A DNA stretch of 64,000 nucleotides from Burkholderia anthina (GTDB taxonomy: Bacteria > Pseudomonadota > Gammaproteobacteria > Burkholderiales > Burkholderiaceae): NCBI RefSeq assembly GCF_902498995.1, contig NZ_CABVLY010000005.1:1-64000 (forward strand), written 5' to 3'. The notes beneath the pieces were generated by a model. The model did no database searches, had not been told where the DNA came from, and saw nothing but the letters and a program-made list of their open reading frames with translations. Within the stretch, counting starts at the first letter, position 1; every line of letters begins with the position of its first letter. A program made the translations under genes and the position numbers. Shown here one piece after another: positions 9,331-17,837 of this stretch.

Positions 9331-9350
9331 GTTACATCAAACAATGTAAC
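9331..9350. promoter_or_regulatory. Palindromic operator upstream of the monooxygenase operon
   Basis: GTTACAT and ATGTAAC (7 bp, perfect) are separated by 6 bases, in an AT-rich patch 33 bases before the chosen monooxygenase start. The size and symmetry suit a dimeric TetR- or AraC-family regulator. No such regulator gene is adjacent, so it would act in trans. Confidence 0.55.
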
Positions 9351-9382
9351 ATTCGAAAATGAGCCAAATCGGAGACACCCGG

Positions 9383-10960
9383 ATGAATGCTCGCACGTTG
9401 CCTTTCGGCCCGCCCGGCCACGACGGCCTGGACGAAACCATCGACATCGCCATCATCGGCACCGGCTTCGCCGGTCTCGGGATGGCCATTCGCCTGCGGC
9501 AAACAGGCGTCACCGACTTCGTCGTCCTCGAAAAGGCGGCGTCGGTCGGCGGCACGTGGCGCGACAATCATTACCCCGGGTGTGCATGCGACGTGCAATC
9601 GCACGTCTATTCGTTCTCGTTCGCGCCGAACCCGCGCTGGACGCGCATGTTCGCGCCGCAGCCGGAAATCCGCGCGTATCTGGAAGACTGCGTGCAGCGC
9701 TTCGGCGTCGGCCCGCACCTGCGCCTGAACCACGAGTTGCGGCGCGCCGAGTACGACGAAGCCGCGCAGCGCTGGCGCCTCACGTTCGCGAACGGCAAGC
9801 GGCTGTCGGCGCGCGTGCTGGTGTCGGGAATGGGCGGCCTGTCGCGCGCCGCGCTGCCGGCGATTCCCGGCGTCGAAACCTTCCAGGGCCGCGCGTTCCA
9901 TTCGCAGCAGTGGGATCACGACTACGCGCTCGAAGGCAAGCGCGTCGCGGTGATCGGCACCGGCGCGAGCGCGATCCAGTTCGTGCCGCAGATCGCGCCG
10001 CGCGTGAAGGCGCTCGCGCTGTTCCAGCGCACGCCGCCGTGGATCATGCCGAAACCCGACCGCAACCTGAGCGGCGTGGAGAAGTGGCTGTTCCGTACGC
10101 TGCCGTTCACGCAGAAGGCCGTGCGCAGCGGCATCTACTGGATGCTCGAATCGCGCGTGCTCGGCTTCGCGATCCATCCGGGGCTGATGAAGAACGTGCA
10201 GAAGCTCGCGCTGCGCCACATCCGCAAGCAGATTCCCGATCCGGCGCTGCGCCAGGCCGTCACGCCGGACTACACGCTCGGCTGCAAGCGCGTGCTGATC
10301 TCGAACGACTACTACCCGGCGCTGTCGCGCAAGAACGTCGACGTGATCACGACCGGCATCGACCACATCGAAGCCGATGCGGTCGTGACGACCGACGGCA
10401 AGCGCCATGAAGTCGACTGCCTGATCTACGGCACGGGCTTCCAGGTCGCCGACCCGTATCCGCGCGGCGCGATCATCGGCCGCGGCGGCCTCGACATCGT
10501 CGATGCGTGGCGCGACGGCGCGCACGCGTATCTCGGCACGACGCTGCCGGGCTACCCGAACTTCTTCATGATCGTCGGCCCGAACACGGGCCTCGGCCAC
10601 AACTCGATGGTGTTCATGATCGAGTCGCAGATCGAATACATCCTCGGCGCGCTGCAGGCAATGCACCGCGAACGCGCGGATGCGATCGAGGTGCGCCCGC
10701 TCGTCGAGGCGCAGTTCAACAGCGCGCTGCAAGGCAAGCTGAAGAAGGCGATCTGGTCGACCGGCGGCTGCAAGAGCTGGTATCTCGATCCGCGCACCGG
10801 CAAGAACACGACGCTGTGGCCGGGCTTCACCTGGCGCTTCCGCCAGGCGACCGCGCACTTCTCGATCGCCGATTACCACGCGTATCGCGCGCCGCAATAC
10901 GACACCAGCGCGCGGCCCGTCGCCGCGCCCGCCGCTTCCGCTTCCATCGAAGCGGCCTGA
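9383..10960 (+). CDS. Flavin-containing (Baeyer-Villiger-type) monooxygenase
   Basis: A 525-residue FAD/NADPH enzyme. The FAD Rossmann motif GTGFAGLG lies at 26-33, GGTWRDNHYPG at about 56-66 and the NADPH motif GTGASA at 192-197. The Baeyer-Villiger fingerprint FxGxxxHxxxW is exact (F167, G169, H173, W177). Such enzymes insert oxygen next to a ketone, giving an ester or lactone. I chose the ATG at 9383 because GGAG lies 8 bases upstream; an in-frame ATG at 9359 lacks a ribosome site. It heads a compact operon with an SDR, a di-metal hydrolase and an alpha/beta hydrolase, which suggests alcohol to ketone to ester to acid processing of a lipophilic substrate. The substrate cannot be read from sequence. 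Confidence 0.9.
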   Translation: MNARTLPFGPPGHDGLDETIDIAIIGTGFAGLGMAIRLRQTGVTDFVVLEKAASVGGTWRDNHYPGCACDVQSHVYSFSFAPNPRWTRMFAPQPEIRAYLEDCVQRFGVGPHLRLNHELRRAEYDEAAQRWRLTFANGKRLSARVLVSGMGGLSRAALPAIPGVETFQGRAFHSQQWDHDYALEGKRVAVIGTGASAIQFVPQIAPRVKALALFQRTPPWIMPKPDRNLSGVEKWLFRTLPFTQKAVRSGIYWMLESRVLGFAIHPGLMKNVQKLALRHIRKQIPDPALRQAVTPDYTLGCKRVLISNDYYPALSRKNVDVITTGIDHIEADAVVTTDGKRHEVDCLIYGTGFQVADPYPRGAIIGRGGLDIVDAWRDGAHAYLGTTLPGYPNFFMIVGPNTGLGHNSMVFMIESQIEYILGALQAMHRERADAIEVRPLVEAQFNSALQGKLKKAIWSTGGCKSWYLDPRTGKNTTLWPGFTWRFRQATAHFSIADYHAYRAPQYDTSARPVAAPAASASIEAA

Positions 10961-10981
10961 GTCAGACAAGGAGCCACCGAC

Positions 10982-11920
10982 ATGAGAGATTTCGCCAACA
11001 AGGTCGCCGCGATCACGGGCGCAGGCTCGGGCATGGGCCGCTCGCTCGCGGTCCAGCTCGCGCAGGCCGGCTGCCACGTGTCGCTCGCCGACAAGAACGG
11101 CGTCGGCCTCGCCGAAACCGAGCGGATCGTCCGCGCGATCGCGCCGAAGGTGCGCGTCTCGACGCGCGTGCTCGACGTCGGCGACCGCGACGCGATGTTC
11201 GCGTGGGCCGACGAAACCGCGCGGGAACACGGCAAGATCAACCTCGTGTTCAACAACGCGGGCGTCGCGCTGTCGAGCACGATCGACGGCATGGAATACA
11301 GCGATCTCGAGTGGATCATGAACATCAACTTCTGGGGCGTCGTGCACGGCACGAAAGCATTCCTGCCGCACCTGAAGGCGACCGGCGACGGCCACGTGAT
11401 CAACACGTCGAGCATCTTCGGGATCTTCGCGCAGCCGGGGATGAGCGGCTACAACGCGACCAAGTACGCGGTGCGCGGCTTCACCGAATCGCTGCGCCAG
11501 GAGCTCGACATGCAGCGCTGCGGCGTGTCGGCCACCTGCGTGCATCCGGGCGGCATCCGCACCAACATCGCGCAGTCGAGCCGCATCGCGAAGAACATGA
11601 TCGGCTTCATGATCGAGAGCGAGCAGCAAGGCAAGGACGACTTCGAGAAGTTCTTCATCACGACGCCGGACGACGCGGCGCGCACGATCCTCGCCGGCGT
11701 GCGCAGGAACAAGCGCCGCGTGCTGATCGGCCGCGACGCCAAGGCCGCCGACTGGATGGTGCGCGTGCTGCCGGCCGCGTATCAGGCGCTCGTCGTGCTG
11801 AAGTCGCGCCGCGAGGCCGCGAAGGCCCGCCGCACGGCGGCCCGCTACGGCGCGCCGACGGCCGCCCCGCTTCACGCCACCTACAACAACGCAGGCAATC
11901 AGGGAGGAGAACAATCATGA
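10982..11920 (+). CDS. Short-chain dehydrogenase/reductase
   Basis: A classical SDR of 312 residues. Cofactor motif TGAGSGMG at 12-19, NNAG at 91-94, catalytic S144 and Y157-x3-K161. The C-terminal 50 residues form a basic Ala/Arg-rich extension beyond the usual 250-residue core. AAGGAG precedes the ATG. The stop overlaps the next start (ATGA), so translation is coupled to the metal-dependent hydrolase. With the upstream monooxygenase it could supply the ketone from an alcohol; this role is inferred from context. Confidence 0.88.
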   Translation: MRDFANKVAAITGAGSGMGRSLAVQLAQAGCHVSLADKNGVGLAETERIVRAIAPKVRVSTRVLDVGDRDAMFAWADETAREHGKINLVFNNAGVALSSTIDGMEYSDLEWIMNINFWGVVHGTKAFLPHLKATGDGHVINTSSIFGIFAQPGMSGYNATKYAVRGFTESLRQELDMQRCGVSATCVHPGGIRTNIAQSSRIAKNMIGFMIESEQQGKDDFEKFFITTPDDAARTILAGVRRNKRRVLIGRDAKAADWMVRVLPAAYQALVVLKSRREAAKARRTAARYGAPTAAPLHATYNNAGNQGGEQS

Positions 11921-12822
11921 CAACCCCGAACATGATGCCCGTGCGGCGCGACATCCGGTTCGCGCTGCCGCCCGAACACGCGAAGGACTGGCACGTCCAG
12001 GGCGTGCCGGTCACGCACTTCATGAACGCGCTGTCGCTGCTGTTCCCGGCCGGCGAGCGCTTCTTCATGGACTCGGTGCGCAACTATCGCGACCGCATCG
12101 AGGATCCGGAGCTGAAGAAGCAGGTGCTCGGCTTCATCGGCCAGGAAGCGATGCACACGCGCGAGCACATCGAGTACAACGACCTGCTGCAATCGTCCGG
12201 CCTGCCCGCGCACAAGCTCGACAAGCGGCTGTGGACGATCCTCGGCTTCTTCAGGAAAGTGCTGCCGCACTCGATGCAGCTCGCGATCACGATCGCGCTC
12301 GAGCACTACACCGCGATCCTCGCGAACCAGCTGCTGTCGGGCCACGAGCACCGGATCGACGGGTCGGTCGAAGGCTATCAGCAGATGTGGATGTGGCACG
12401 CGATGGAGGAAACGGAGCACAAGGCCGTGTCGTACGACGTATGGAACGCCGTGATGAAGCCGGGCATCGGCCGCTACCTGCTGCGCACCACCACGATGCT
12501 GCTGACCACCGCGATGTTCTGGACGATCGTGTTCGACTTCCACGTGCGGCTGATGCTGTCGCATCGTCGCAGGCACGGCGGGTTCGGCGGCATGTGGCGT
12601 CTCGTGAAGTATCTGTACAGCCCGAAGACCGGCGTGTTCCCGAGCATCGCGGGCGAATGGCTCGACTATTTCCGTCCGGGCTTCCATCCGTGGGACCACG
12701 ACAACCACCAGTATCTGCAGGGCCTCGACACGCTGCTCGCGAACATCGATGCGACCAACGCGCGCTATGCGGCACAGGCCGCGCCGCGCCGCGTGCCGCT
12801 GCATCCGGTTCCGCAGGCATGA
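11917..12822 (+). CDS. Putative metal-dependent hydrolase, ferritin-like (PF10118 family)
   Basis: A 301-residue protein with repeated metal-ligand patterns: E47, QEAMH (E77, H80), LEH (E129, H130) and EETEHK (E164/165, H168). They are spaced as in ferritin-like di-iron four-helix proteins and as in the family annotated as predicted metal-dependent hydrolase. A hydrophobic helix at about 195-210 may contact the membrane. The ATG overlaps the SDR stop, with AGGGAGGAG upstream, which excludes the longer upstream frame. The reaction is unknown; hydroxylation or oxidation of a hydrophobic substrate is as plausible as hydrolysis. Confidence 0.8.
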   Translation: MTTPNMMPVRRDIRFALPPEHAKDWHVQGVPVTHFMNALSLLFPAGERFFMDSVRNYRDRIEDPELKKQVLGFIGQEAMHTREHIEYNDLLQSSGLPAHKLDKRLWTILGFFRKVLPHSMQLAITIALEHYTAILANQLLSGHEHRIDGSVEGYQQMWMWHAMEETEHKAVSYDVWNAVMKPGIGRYLLRTTTMLLTTAMFWTIVFDFHVRLMLSHRRRHGGFGGMWRLVKYLYSPKTGVFPSIAGEWLDYFRPGFHPWDHDNHQYLQGLDTLLANIDATNARYAAQAAPRRVPLHPVPQA

Positions 12823-12826
12823 CGCC

Positions 12827-13741
12827 ATGGCGCGCGCACACGAGATGCTGCCCGTCCGCTCCGGCGACGTGAAACTCGCCGTCTACGTCAGCGGCCCGCG
12901 TCGCGCGCCGCCGCTGATCCTGGTGCACGGCTACCCCGATTCGGCGGCCGTGTGGGCGCCGATCCGCGCACGGCTCGCGAAGCGCTATCGCGTGATCGCG
13001 TACGACGTGCGCGGCGCCGGTGCGTCCGATGCGCCGCGCCGCCGGGCGGACTACGCGCTCGCGCGGCTCGCGGACGACCTGAGGGCCGTCGCCGACGCGA
13101 CCTGCGGCGGCCGGCCGTTCCATCTGGTCGGCCACGACTGGGGCTCGATCCAGTGCTGGGAGGCCGTGACCGACCCGGCGTTTCGCGGCCGGATCGCGTC
13201 GTACACGTCGATCTCCGGCCCGTGCCTCGATCACGTGTTCCGCGCGAAGATGCGGCTCAGGCAAAGCCTGAAGTCGTGGTACATCGCGTTCTTCCATCTG
13301 CCGGTCGTGCCGTCGCTGGTCTGGCGGCTCGGCGCCGCCGCGCTGTGGCCGCGCTGGCTGCAGCTCACCGAACGCGTGCGGCCGGAACGCGATCCTTCCC
13401 AGCTGAAGAATGCGCTGAACGGGCTGAAACTCTATCGCGCGAATTTCCTCGCGCGGGCGAGCAAGCCGCGCGAACGGCACGCGCAGGCGCCGGTGCAGAT
13501 TCTCGTGCCGGTGCGCGATCGCTATGTGACGCCGGAGATGTCGATCGATCTCGACCGCTGGCTCGGTGAGCACGTGCGCGAGGAAATCGACGGCGCACAC
13601 TGGATCGTGCTGCGCGATCCCGATCTGATCGCATCGCGGATCGATCGGTTCGCGACGGCGCAGGAAAGGCCGGCGGTCGCGACGACAGCGCCCGCAGCGA
13701 TTCAGCGCATCGTCGGCAGGCGCTTGAACAGCGTTTCGTAG
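12827..13741 (+). CDS. Alpha/beta hydrolase, epoxide hydrolase/dehalogenase-like
   Basis: A 304-residue alpha/beta-fold enzyme. The oxyanion motif HGYPDS lies at 34-39, and the nucleophile elbow is GHDWG, so the nucleophile is Asp104 rather than Ser, as in epoxide hydrolases and haloalkane dehalogenases. A late acidic residue and His (DGAHW near 275) fit the triad. It starts 4 bases after the upstream stop and is probably coupled. Its 3-prime end overlaps the convergent glycolipid-binding gene by 40 bases. Hydrolysis of an epoxide or activated intermediate made by the upstream monooxygenase is a reasonable inference. Confidence 0.87.
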   Translation: MARAHEMLPVRSGDVKLAVYVSGPRRAPPLILVHGYPDSAAVWAPIRARLAKRYRVIAYDVRGAGASDAPRRRADYALARLADDLRAVADATCGGRPFHLVGHDWGSIQCWEAVTDPAFRGRIASYTSISGPCLDHVFRAKMRLRQSLKSWYIAFFHLPVVPSLVWRLGAAALWPRWLQLTERVRPERDPSQLKNALNGLKLYRANFLARASKPRERHAQAPVQILVPVRDRYVTPEMSIDLDRWLGEHVREEIDGAHWIVLRDPDLIASRIDRFATAQERPAVATTAPAAIQRIVGRRLNSVS

Positions 13742-14256
13742 TCGATCACGAGCCCGTCGGCGTCGATGTCCATTTCCGCGGTGAAATCCCGGAAGATCCC
13801 TTCGTAGCGATAGCGCCGGCCGGGCTCGATGCACGCATAGGCCTGCTTGACCGGCTTCACGGTCAGGTCCGGCGTCGAGATGTAGGCGACGTCGATCGGC
13901 CGCCGTTCGCCGCGCGCGAGGCCAAGGCGGCCGATCGGCAACGCATTCGTGAACGGCGTGGCCGCGATGTCGATATCGACGCAGCCGTCCAGTTCCGGCA
14001 GCGCGCGGCCTGCTCCGTCGCGCCAGTGCCCCGCCCCGTCGCCGCGCAGTTCGAGCGTGCCGCCGCCCATCACCCGGAGCGCCGCGTACGTCACCCGCCA
14101 CCGCGGATCGCACTCGACCCGGTACGCCAGCCCGTACGCGCGGCCGTACCGCTGGCCGACCACCGCGCTTTCGACGACGATGCCGCCGTCGCCCCGCTCG
14201 AACGTCAGATGTTCGATCCCGTCGCCCTCGAGCGACGCCCAGCGCACTTCCCGCAT
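13702..14256 (-). CDS. Putative glycolipid-binding protein (PF06475-like)
   Basis: A 184-residue protein starting MREVRWASLEGDGIEH, the typical opening of the putative glycolipid-binding family, followed by a beta-rich body (WRVTYAALRV, LELRGDG). The start was set by a strong AAGGAG 8 bases upstream; an upstream ATG at 14292 lacks one. No signal peptide is seen, so it is probably cytoplasmic. It overlaps the tail of the convergent alpha/beta hydrolase by 40 bases, so there is no room for a terminator between them. The biochemical role is not established for the family. Confidence 0.75.
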   Translation of the reverse strand: MREVRWASLEGDGIEHLTFERGDGGIVVESAVVGQRYGRAYGLAYRVECDPRWRVTYAALRVMGGGTLELRGDGAGHWRDGAGRALPELDGCVDIDIAATPFTNALPIGRLGLARGERRPIDVAYISTPDLTVKPVKQAYACIEPGRRYRYEGIFRDFTAEMDIDADGLVIDYETLFKRLPTMR

Positions 14257-14480
14257 CGTTCCGTCTCCTTGCATGCACGAAAACAATAGCAACGATCCGA
14301 ACCTGCTATCCGGTCTTACAAATCCGGCGAAAACGCTGATCCGCGCTCCGGAATAGCACCGACCGCCGCTCCTTGCCCCACTTCAGGGCACCCGCCACAA
14401 ATTCCGACTATCCAGAATTCCCTATTCCGGTGCATGACATTGTGTCCTATGCTCGCGGCTCGTCCTGTTCCGCCGTCACC

Positions 14481-15374
14481 ATGCCTACCGCCCGCTCCGC
14501 TTCGCCGTCGATCGACCTGCGCATCCTGCTGCGCAGTATCGGACAGATCGTGCTGCAGGCGAACGCGTTCACGGGCGCGATGCTGGTCGCCGCCCTTGCG
14601 CTGACCGACCTGCGGCTCGCGTGCGCGGCGCTCGTCGGCGCGGCGGGCGCGAACCTGACCGCGGTGCTGACCGGCGCACCGCGCCGCGACGTCGAACAGG
14701 GACTGCACGGCTTCAACGGCGCGCTGGCCGCGCTGGTGGTCGTGCTGTTCGCCCCGAGCGCGCTCGCGACACTCGCGCTGGTGCCGCTCGCCGCGACCGG
14801 CGCCGGGCTCGTGCAGCGCGCGATCCGCACGCCGCTCGCGAAATGGCGGCAATGTCCGTATTCGAGCCCGTGCCTCGTCGCCACCGTGCTGTGGCTGCCG
14901 TTTGTCGCGGCGCAGCATGCAGGCGCGATGTCTGCCGCGACCGCTCCGACGCTCGAATCGTTCGCCCCCGCGCTGCTGTCGGGCGTCGCACAAACCACGT
15001 TCGCGCAAGGCGCGTGGGCCGGCGCGCTGATCGTCGCCGGCATCGCCGCCGCATCGCGACGCGCGGCCGCGCTCGCGCTGGCCGGCGCGATCGTGTCGAC
15101 CGTGCTGCTGGTCACGCTCGGCGCGAGCGGCGCCACGTTCGCCGACGGCCTGCTAGGCTTCAACGGCGCACTCGCCGCACTCGCGCTGATGTCGCGCGGC
15201 ACCCGCGCGGCGCTGGCGGCCGCCGCGCTGGCCGCGCTGATCCAGTGGTTTGCGATGCAGGCGGGCATCGTCGCGCTCACCGCGCCGTTCGCGCTCGCGT
15301 CGTGGATCACGGTGGCCGTCGCGCGCCGCTTTACCCTCGGAGAACCCGATGTCGTCATTCGCACACCGTCCTGA
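14481..15374 (+). CDS. Urea transporter
   Basis: A 297-residue multi-pass membrane protein with the internal two-fold repeat of urea transporters: the signature GLHGFNGALAAL near residue 75 recurs as GLLGFNGALAAL near residue 225. Each repeat has about five hydrophobic helices. Family members conduct urea passively across the inner membrane. The ATG at 14481 fits the common N-terminus, although no clear ribosome site is visible; an in-frame ATG at 14373 would add 36 residues. The end overlaps the class II aldolase start by 26 bases. No urease genes are in the window. Confidence 0.82.
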   Translation: MPTARSASPSIDLRILLRSIGQIVLQANAFTGAMLVAALALTDLRLACAALVGAAGANLTAVLTGAPRRDVEQGLHGFNGALAALVVVLFAPSALATLALVPLAATGAGLVQRAIRTPLAKWRQCPYSSPCLVATVLWLPFVAAQHAGAMSAATAPTLESFAPALLSGVAQTTFAQGAWAGALIVAGIAAASRRAAALALAGAIVSTVLLVTLGASGATFADGLLGFNGALAALALMSRGTRAALAAAALAALIQWFAMQAGIVALTAPFALASWITVAVARRFTLGEPDVVIRTPS

Positions 15375-16125
15375 TGCCGTGAAACCCGGCGGTCCGATCT
15401 CGGACGCCGAGCGCCGGCTGCGCATCGATCTCGCCGCCACCTATCGCCTCGTCGCGCTGAACGGCTGGGACGACCTGATCTACACGCACCTTTCCGCGAC
15501 GGTGCCGGGCGAGCCCGGCCATTTCCTGATCAACCCGTTCGGTCTCACGTTCGACGAAGTGTGTGCGTCGAACCTCGTGAAGATCGACCTGGCGGGCAAC
15601 CGGATCGGCGACAGCGAACACGCGGTCAACGTGACGGGCTTCGCGCTGCACGCGGCCGTGCACGCCGCGCGGCCGGACGCCGTCTGCGTGATGCATCTGC
15701 ACAATACCGCCGGCATCGCGGTGTCGATCCAGCGCGACGGGCTGCTGCCCGCGTCGCAGCACGCGCTGAGGTTTCATGGCGACCTTGCGTACCACGACTA
15801 CGAAGCGCTCGCGTTCTCGCCGGCCGAAGGCGCGCGGCTGACCGCGAGCCTCGGCGCGAAATCCGCGATGCTGCTGCGCAACCACGGTACGCTGACGGTC
15901 GGCCGCACGGTCGCCGAGGCTTACGTGCTGATGGATACGCTGATCAAGGCCTGCGACATCCAGGTGCGTGCGCAGGCAGGCCGCGGGCCGCTGGTGCTGC
16001 CCGAACCCGCTGTCGCCGACCGCACGGCCGAGCAGTTGCGCGACGGCGGCGCGATCGAAGGCGCACTGGAATGGCCTGCGCTGCTGCGCCGTCTCGACCG
16101 GATCGACCGGTCGTATCGCGACTGA
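15349..16125 (+). CDS. Class II aldolase/adducin domain protein
   Basis: A 258-residue member of the class II aldolase family. It carries the metal-binding HLHNT (H116, H118) and a later NHGTL histidine, with the substrate-side INPFGLTFDEV segment. These are zinc enzymes that cleave or epimerise phosphorylated sugars, but many members next to catabolic genes are uncharacterised. GGAG lies 7 bases before the ATG, inside the urea transporter gene, so the pair is probably co-transcribed and coupled. The specific substrate is unknown. Confidence 0.85.
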   Translation: MSSFAHRPDAVKPGGPISDAERRLRIDLAATYRLVALNGWDDLIYTHLSATVPGEPGHFLINPFGLTFDEVCASNLVKIDLAGNRIGDSEHAVNVTGFALHAAVHAARPDAVCVMHLHNTAGIAVSIQRDGLLPASQHALRFHGDLAYHDYEALAFSPAEGARLTASLGAKSAMLLRNHGTLTVGRTVAEAYVLMDTLIKACDIQVRAQAGRGPLVLPEPAVADRTAEQLRDGGAIEGALEWPALLRRLDRIDRSYRD

Positions 16126-16186
16126 CCGGCCGCCGTCGCCACTATCCCGACGAATCGTTCACCCCCAACCATCGGAGCATTCAGTC

Positions 16187-16375
16187 ATGCCGACTTTCAA
16201 TATCCAGTTGTTCGAAGGCCGCACGGTCGAGCAGAAGCGCGCATTCGTCGAAGCGATCACGCGCGTCACGTGCGAGACGCTCGGCTGCGACCCGGGCTCG
16301 GTCGACATCATCCTTGCCGACGTGAAGAAGGAAAACTGGGCGACGGCCGGGAAGCTGTGGAGCGACGAGCGCTGA
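16187..16375 (+). CDS. 4-oxalocrotonate tautomerase-like small enzyme
   Basis: A 62-residue protein beginning Met-Pro, which leaves the catalytic N-terminal proline after Met removal. The body PTFNIQLFEGRTVEQKRAF and the C-terminal VDIILADVKKENW match the 4-OT subfamily length and pattern. Such enzymes use Pro1 to tautomerise keto-enol substrates and work as hexamers. GGAG is placed 10 bases upstream. It follows the class II aldolase on the same strand and may act on the same pathway; the substrate is unknown. Confidence 0.85.
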   Translation: MPTFNIQLFEGRTVEQKRAFVEAITRVTCETLGCDPGSVDIILADVKKENWATAGKLWSDER

Positions 16376-16515
16376 CGCCGGCAGCGGGCGGATGACGGGC
16401 GGGGGTGTCCCGCTCGGCGTCGTCAAGCGGTGTGCGTCCGCACGTCTCGCCGTCACGCCGTCGCGTGCATGGCGCCGAACAGACGCAACGCCAGGCTCGA
16501 CGCAGCTTCGCCCGG

Positions 16516-17574
16516 CTACCGACCGCGCCTGACGACCAACCCGACCGACGTGCCCACGTACTTCTCGTACGCCAGCTTCAGATGCGGGATGTTCTTGTAA
16601 GGCGGCGCGTCGACGTGAAAATCGAGCGGGTGCGCGTCCGGCGCGACAACGAACGGCTGGACCTCGTGCCCGCGGCTTCTCAGCCGCTCGACCAGCTCCA
16701 CCATGTCGCGACGGCGGTACAGCACGGTTTGTCCGCTGTCGAGCGTGTCGTCGTCGGAGGTCAGGTTGAATTCCGTCGTATGGACCGCGACACCGCCCAC
16801 GCGCAGGCACTTTTCCACCGCATTGACGACGAACTGCTTGCCGGCCTCGAGATCGCCGAGATGCTCGAAGCAGCACGACGACCAGTTGAAGTCGAAATCG
16901 CGCAGATGGTCCGGAATGTGATTCATGTCGCACGCCTCGTAAGACACGCGCTCGTCGAACAGGCGTCCGTCGACGATGTCCTCGTAGCGAATCTGCGACG
17001 ACGCCGCGCTGTGCTGGCCGGTGGCTTTCCAGCCGTTCGCTTCGCCGATTTCCTCCGGCGCGTCGGTCGCGACGATCTGCGCGCCCAGCTTCGCGAACAG
17101 CGCCGGTAATCGCTCGCTGCCGACGCCGAATACCAGCCCGCGCGCGCCCGGTTTCACCTCGCCCGACTGCAGCAAATGGTGGATCACGAAAACCCATTCC
17201 CACAATTTGCGGTGAAACACGAAGTGGTGATTCAGCATCCCGCAGATTTCGAGGAAGCGCGGATGGTAGAAATCCGCGACGCTACAGGTTGAATACCGCG
17301 CGAACTCCCCGGGTTGCGAGGTGGCGGTGAACGGCGGAGACGGCACGAACGGCCGTTCGACGACGCGCGGCGGCTGCCTGACCATGTCGGTCAATTCCCT
17401 GCACGTGGATTCCAACTGCGCAATTCGCGCGTTGAGCGCTTCGATATCGCCGAGGTGACGATCGCTTTTGGTTTGCGCGGACACGGCGAACTGCGACAGC
17501 GAATTCTGAATATCCAGCACCGCGTGATACATGCGGGTCATTTGACGAAACGGGGTCATGCGCGTGATGTTCAT
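16516..17574 (-). CDS. Class I SAM-dependent methyltransferase with N-terminal coiled coil
   Basis: A 352-residue protein. Residues 1-65 are amphipathic (LDIQNSLSQF, DIEALNARIAQLEST) and probably form a coiled coil. The methyltransferase core has a SAM motif I LVFGVGSERLPALFAKLGA near 145-163 followed by VATD, then DFDFNWSSCCFEHLG near 225-240 as the post-motif region. Architecture of this kind is common in glycan- or surface-polymer-modifying enzymes, but no glycan genes are nearby. GGAG precedes the ATG. It is a single-gene unit divergent from the glutamate dehydrogenase gene. Confidence 0.72.
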   Translation of the reverse strand: MNITRMTPFRQMTRMYHAVLDIQNSLSQFAVSAQTKSDRHLGDIEALNARIAQLESTCRELTDMVRQPPRVVERPFVPSPPFTATSQPGEFARYSTCSVADFYHPRFLEICGMLNHHFVFHRKLWEWVFVIHHLLQSGEVKPGARGLVFGVGSERLPALFAKLGAQIVATDAPEEIGEANGWKATGQHSAASSQIRYEDIVDGRLFDERVSYEACDMNHIPDHLRDFDFNWSSCCFEHLGDLEAGKQFVVNAVEKCLRVGGVAVHTTEFNLTSDDDTLDSGQTVLYRRRDMVELVERLRSRGHEVQPFVVAPDAHPLDFHVDAPPYKNIPHLKLAYEKYVGTSVGLVVRRGR

Positions 17575-17837
17575 CTATCAAATTTCTCCGAAGATGGCTT
17601 ACCGCGTACTTACTGTCAGATACCGTCGAATGTGGGCTCGCACCCTGGGGACCGGCCGAAACGGGTACGACATCATGCAGTAAATCGTCACCCACCGCCA
17701 TCATGCGGGCTTGCACTGGCGCGTCGGCTCGCCCATGCATGCCCCTTCGTTGTGCGCCCGCACATCGTCCCGTCACGCAATCGGCGCATAATGCCGGACA
17801 GACGCAGCAGCCAATGGCCACCCGACAGGAGACCGCC

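Noticed and set aside
9332-11914. An 860-codon minus frame opposite the monooxygenase/SDR genes
   Set aside because: Arg/Ala/His-rich shadow composition; the plus strand carries clear enzymes with intact motifs.
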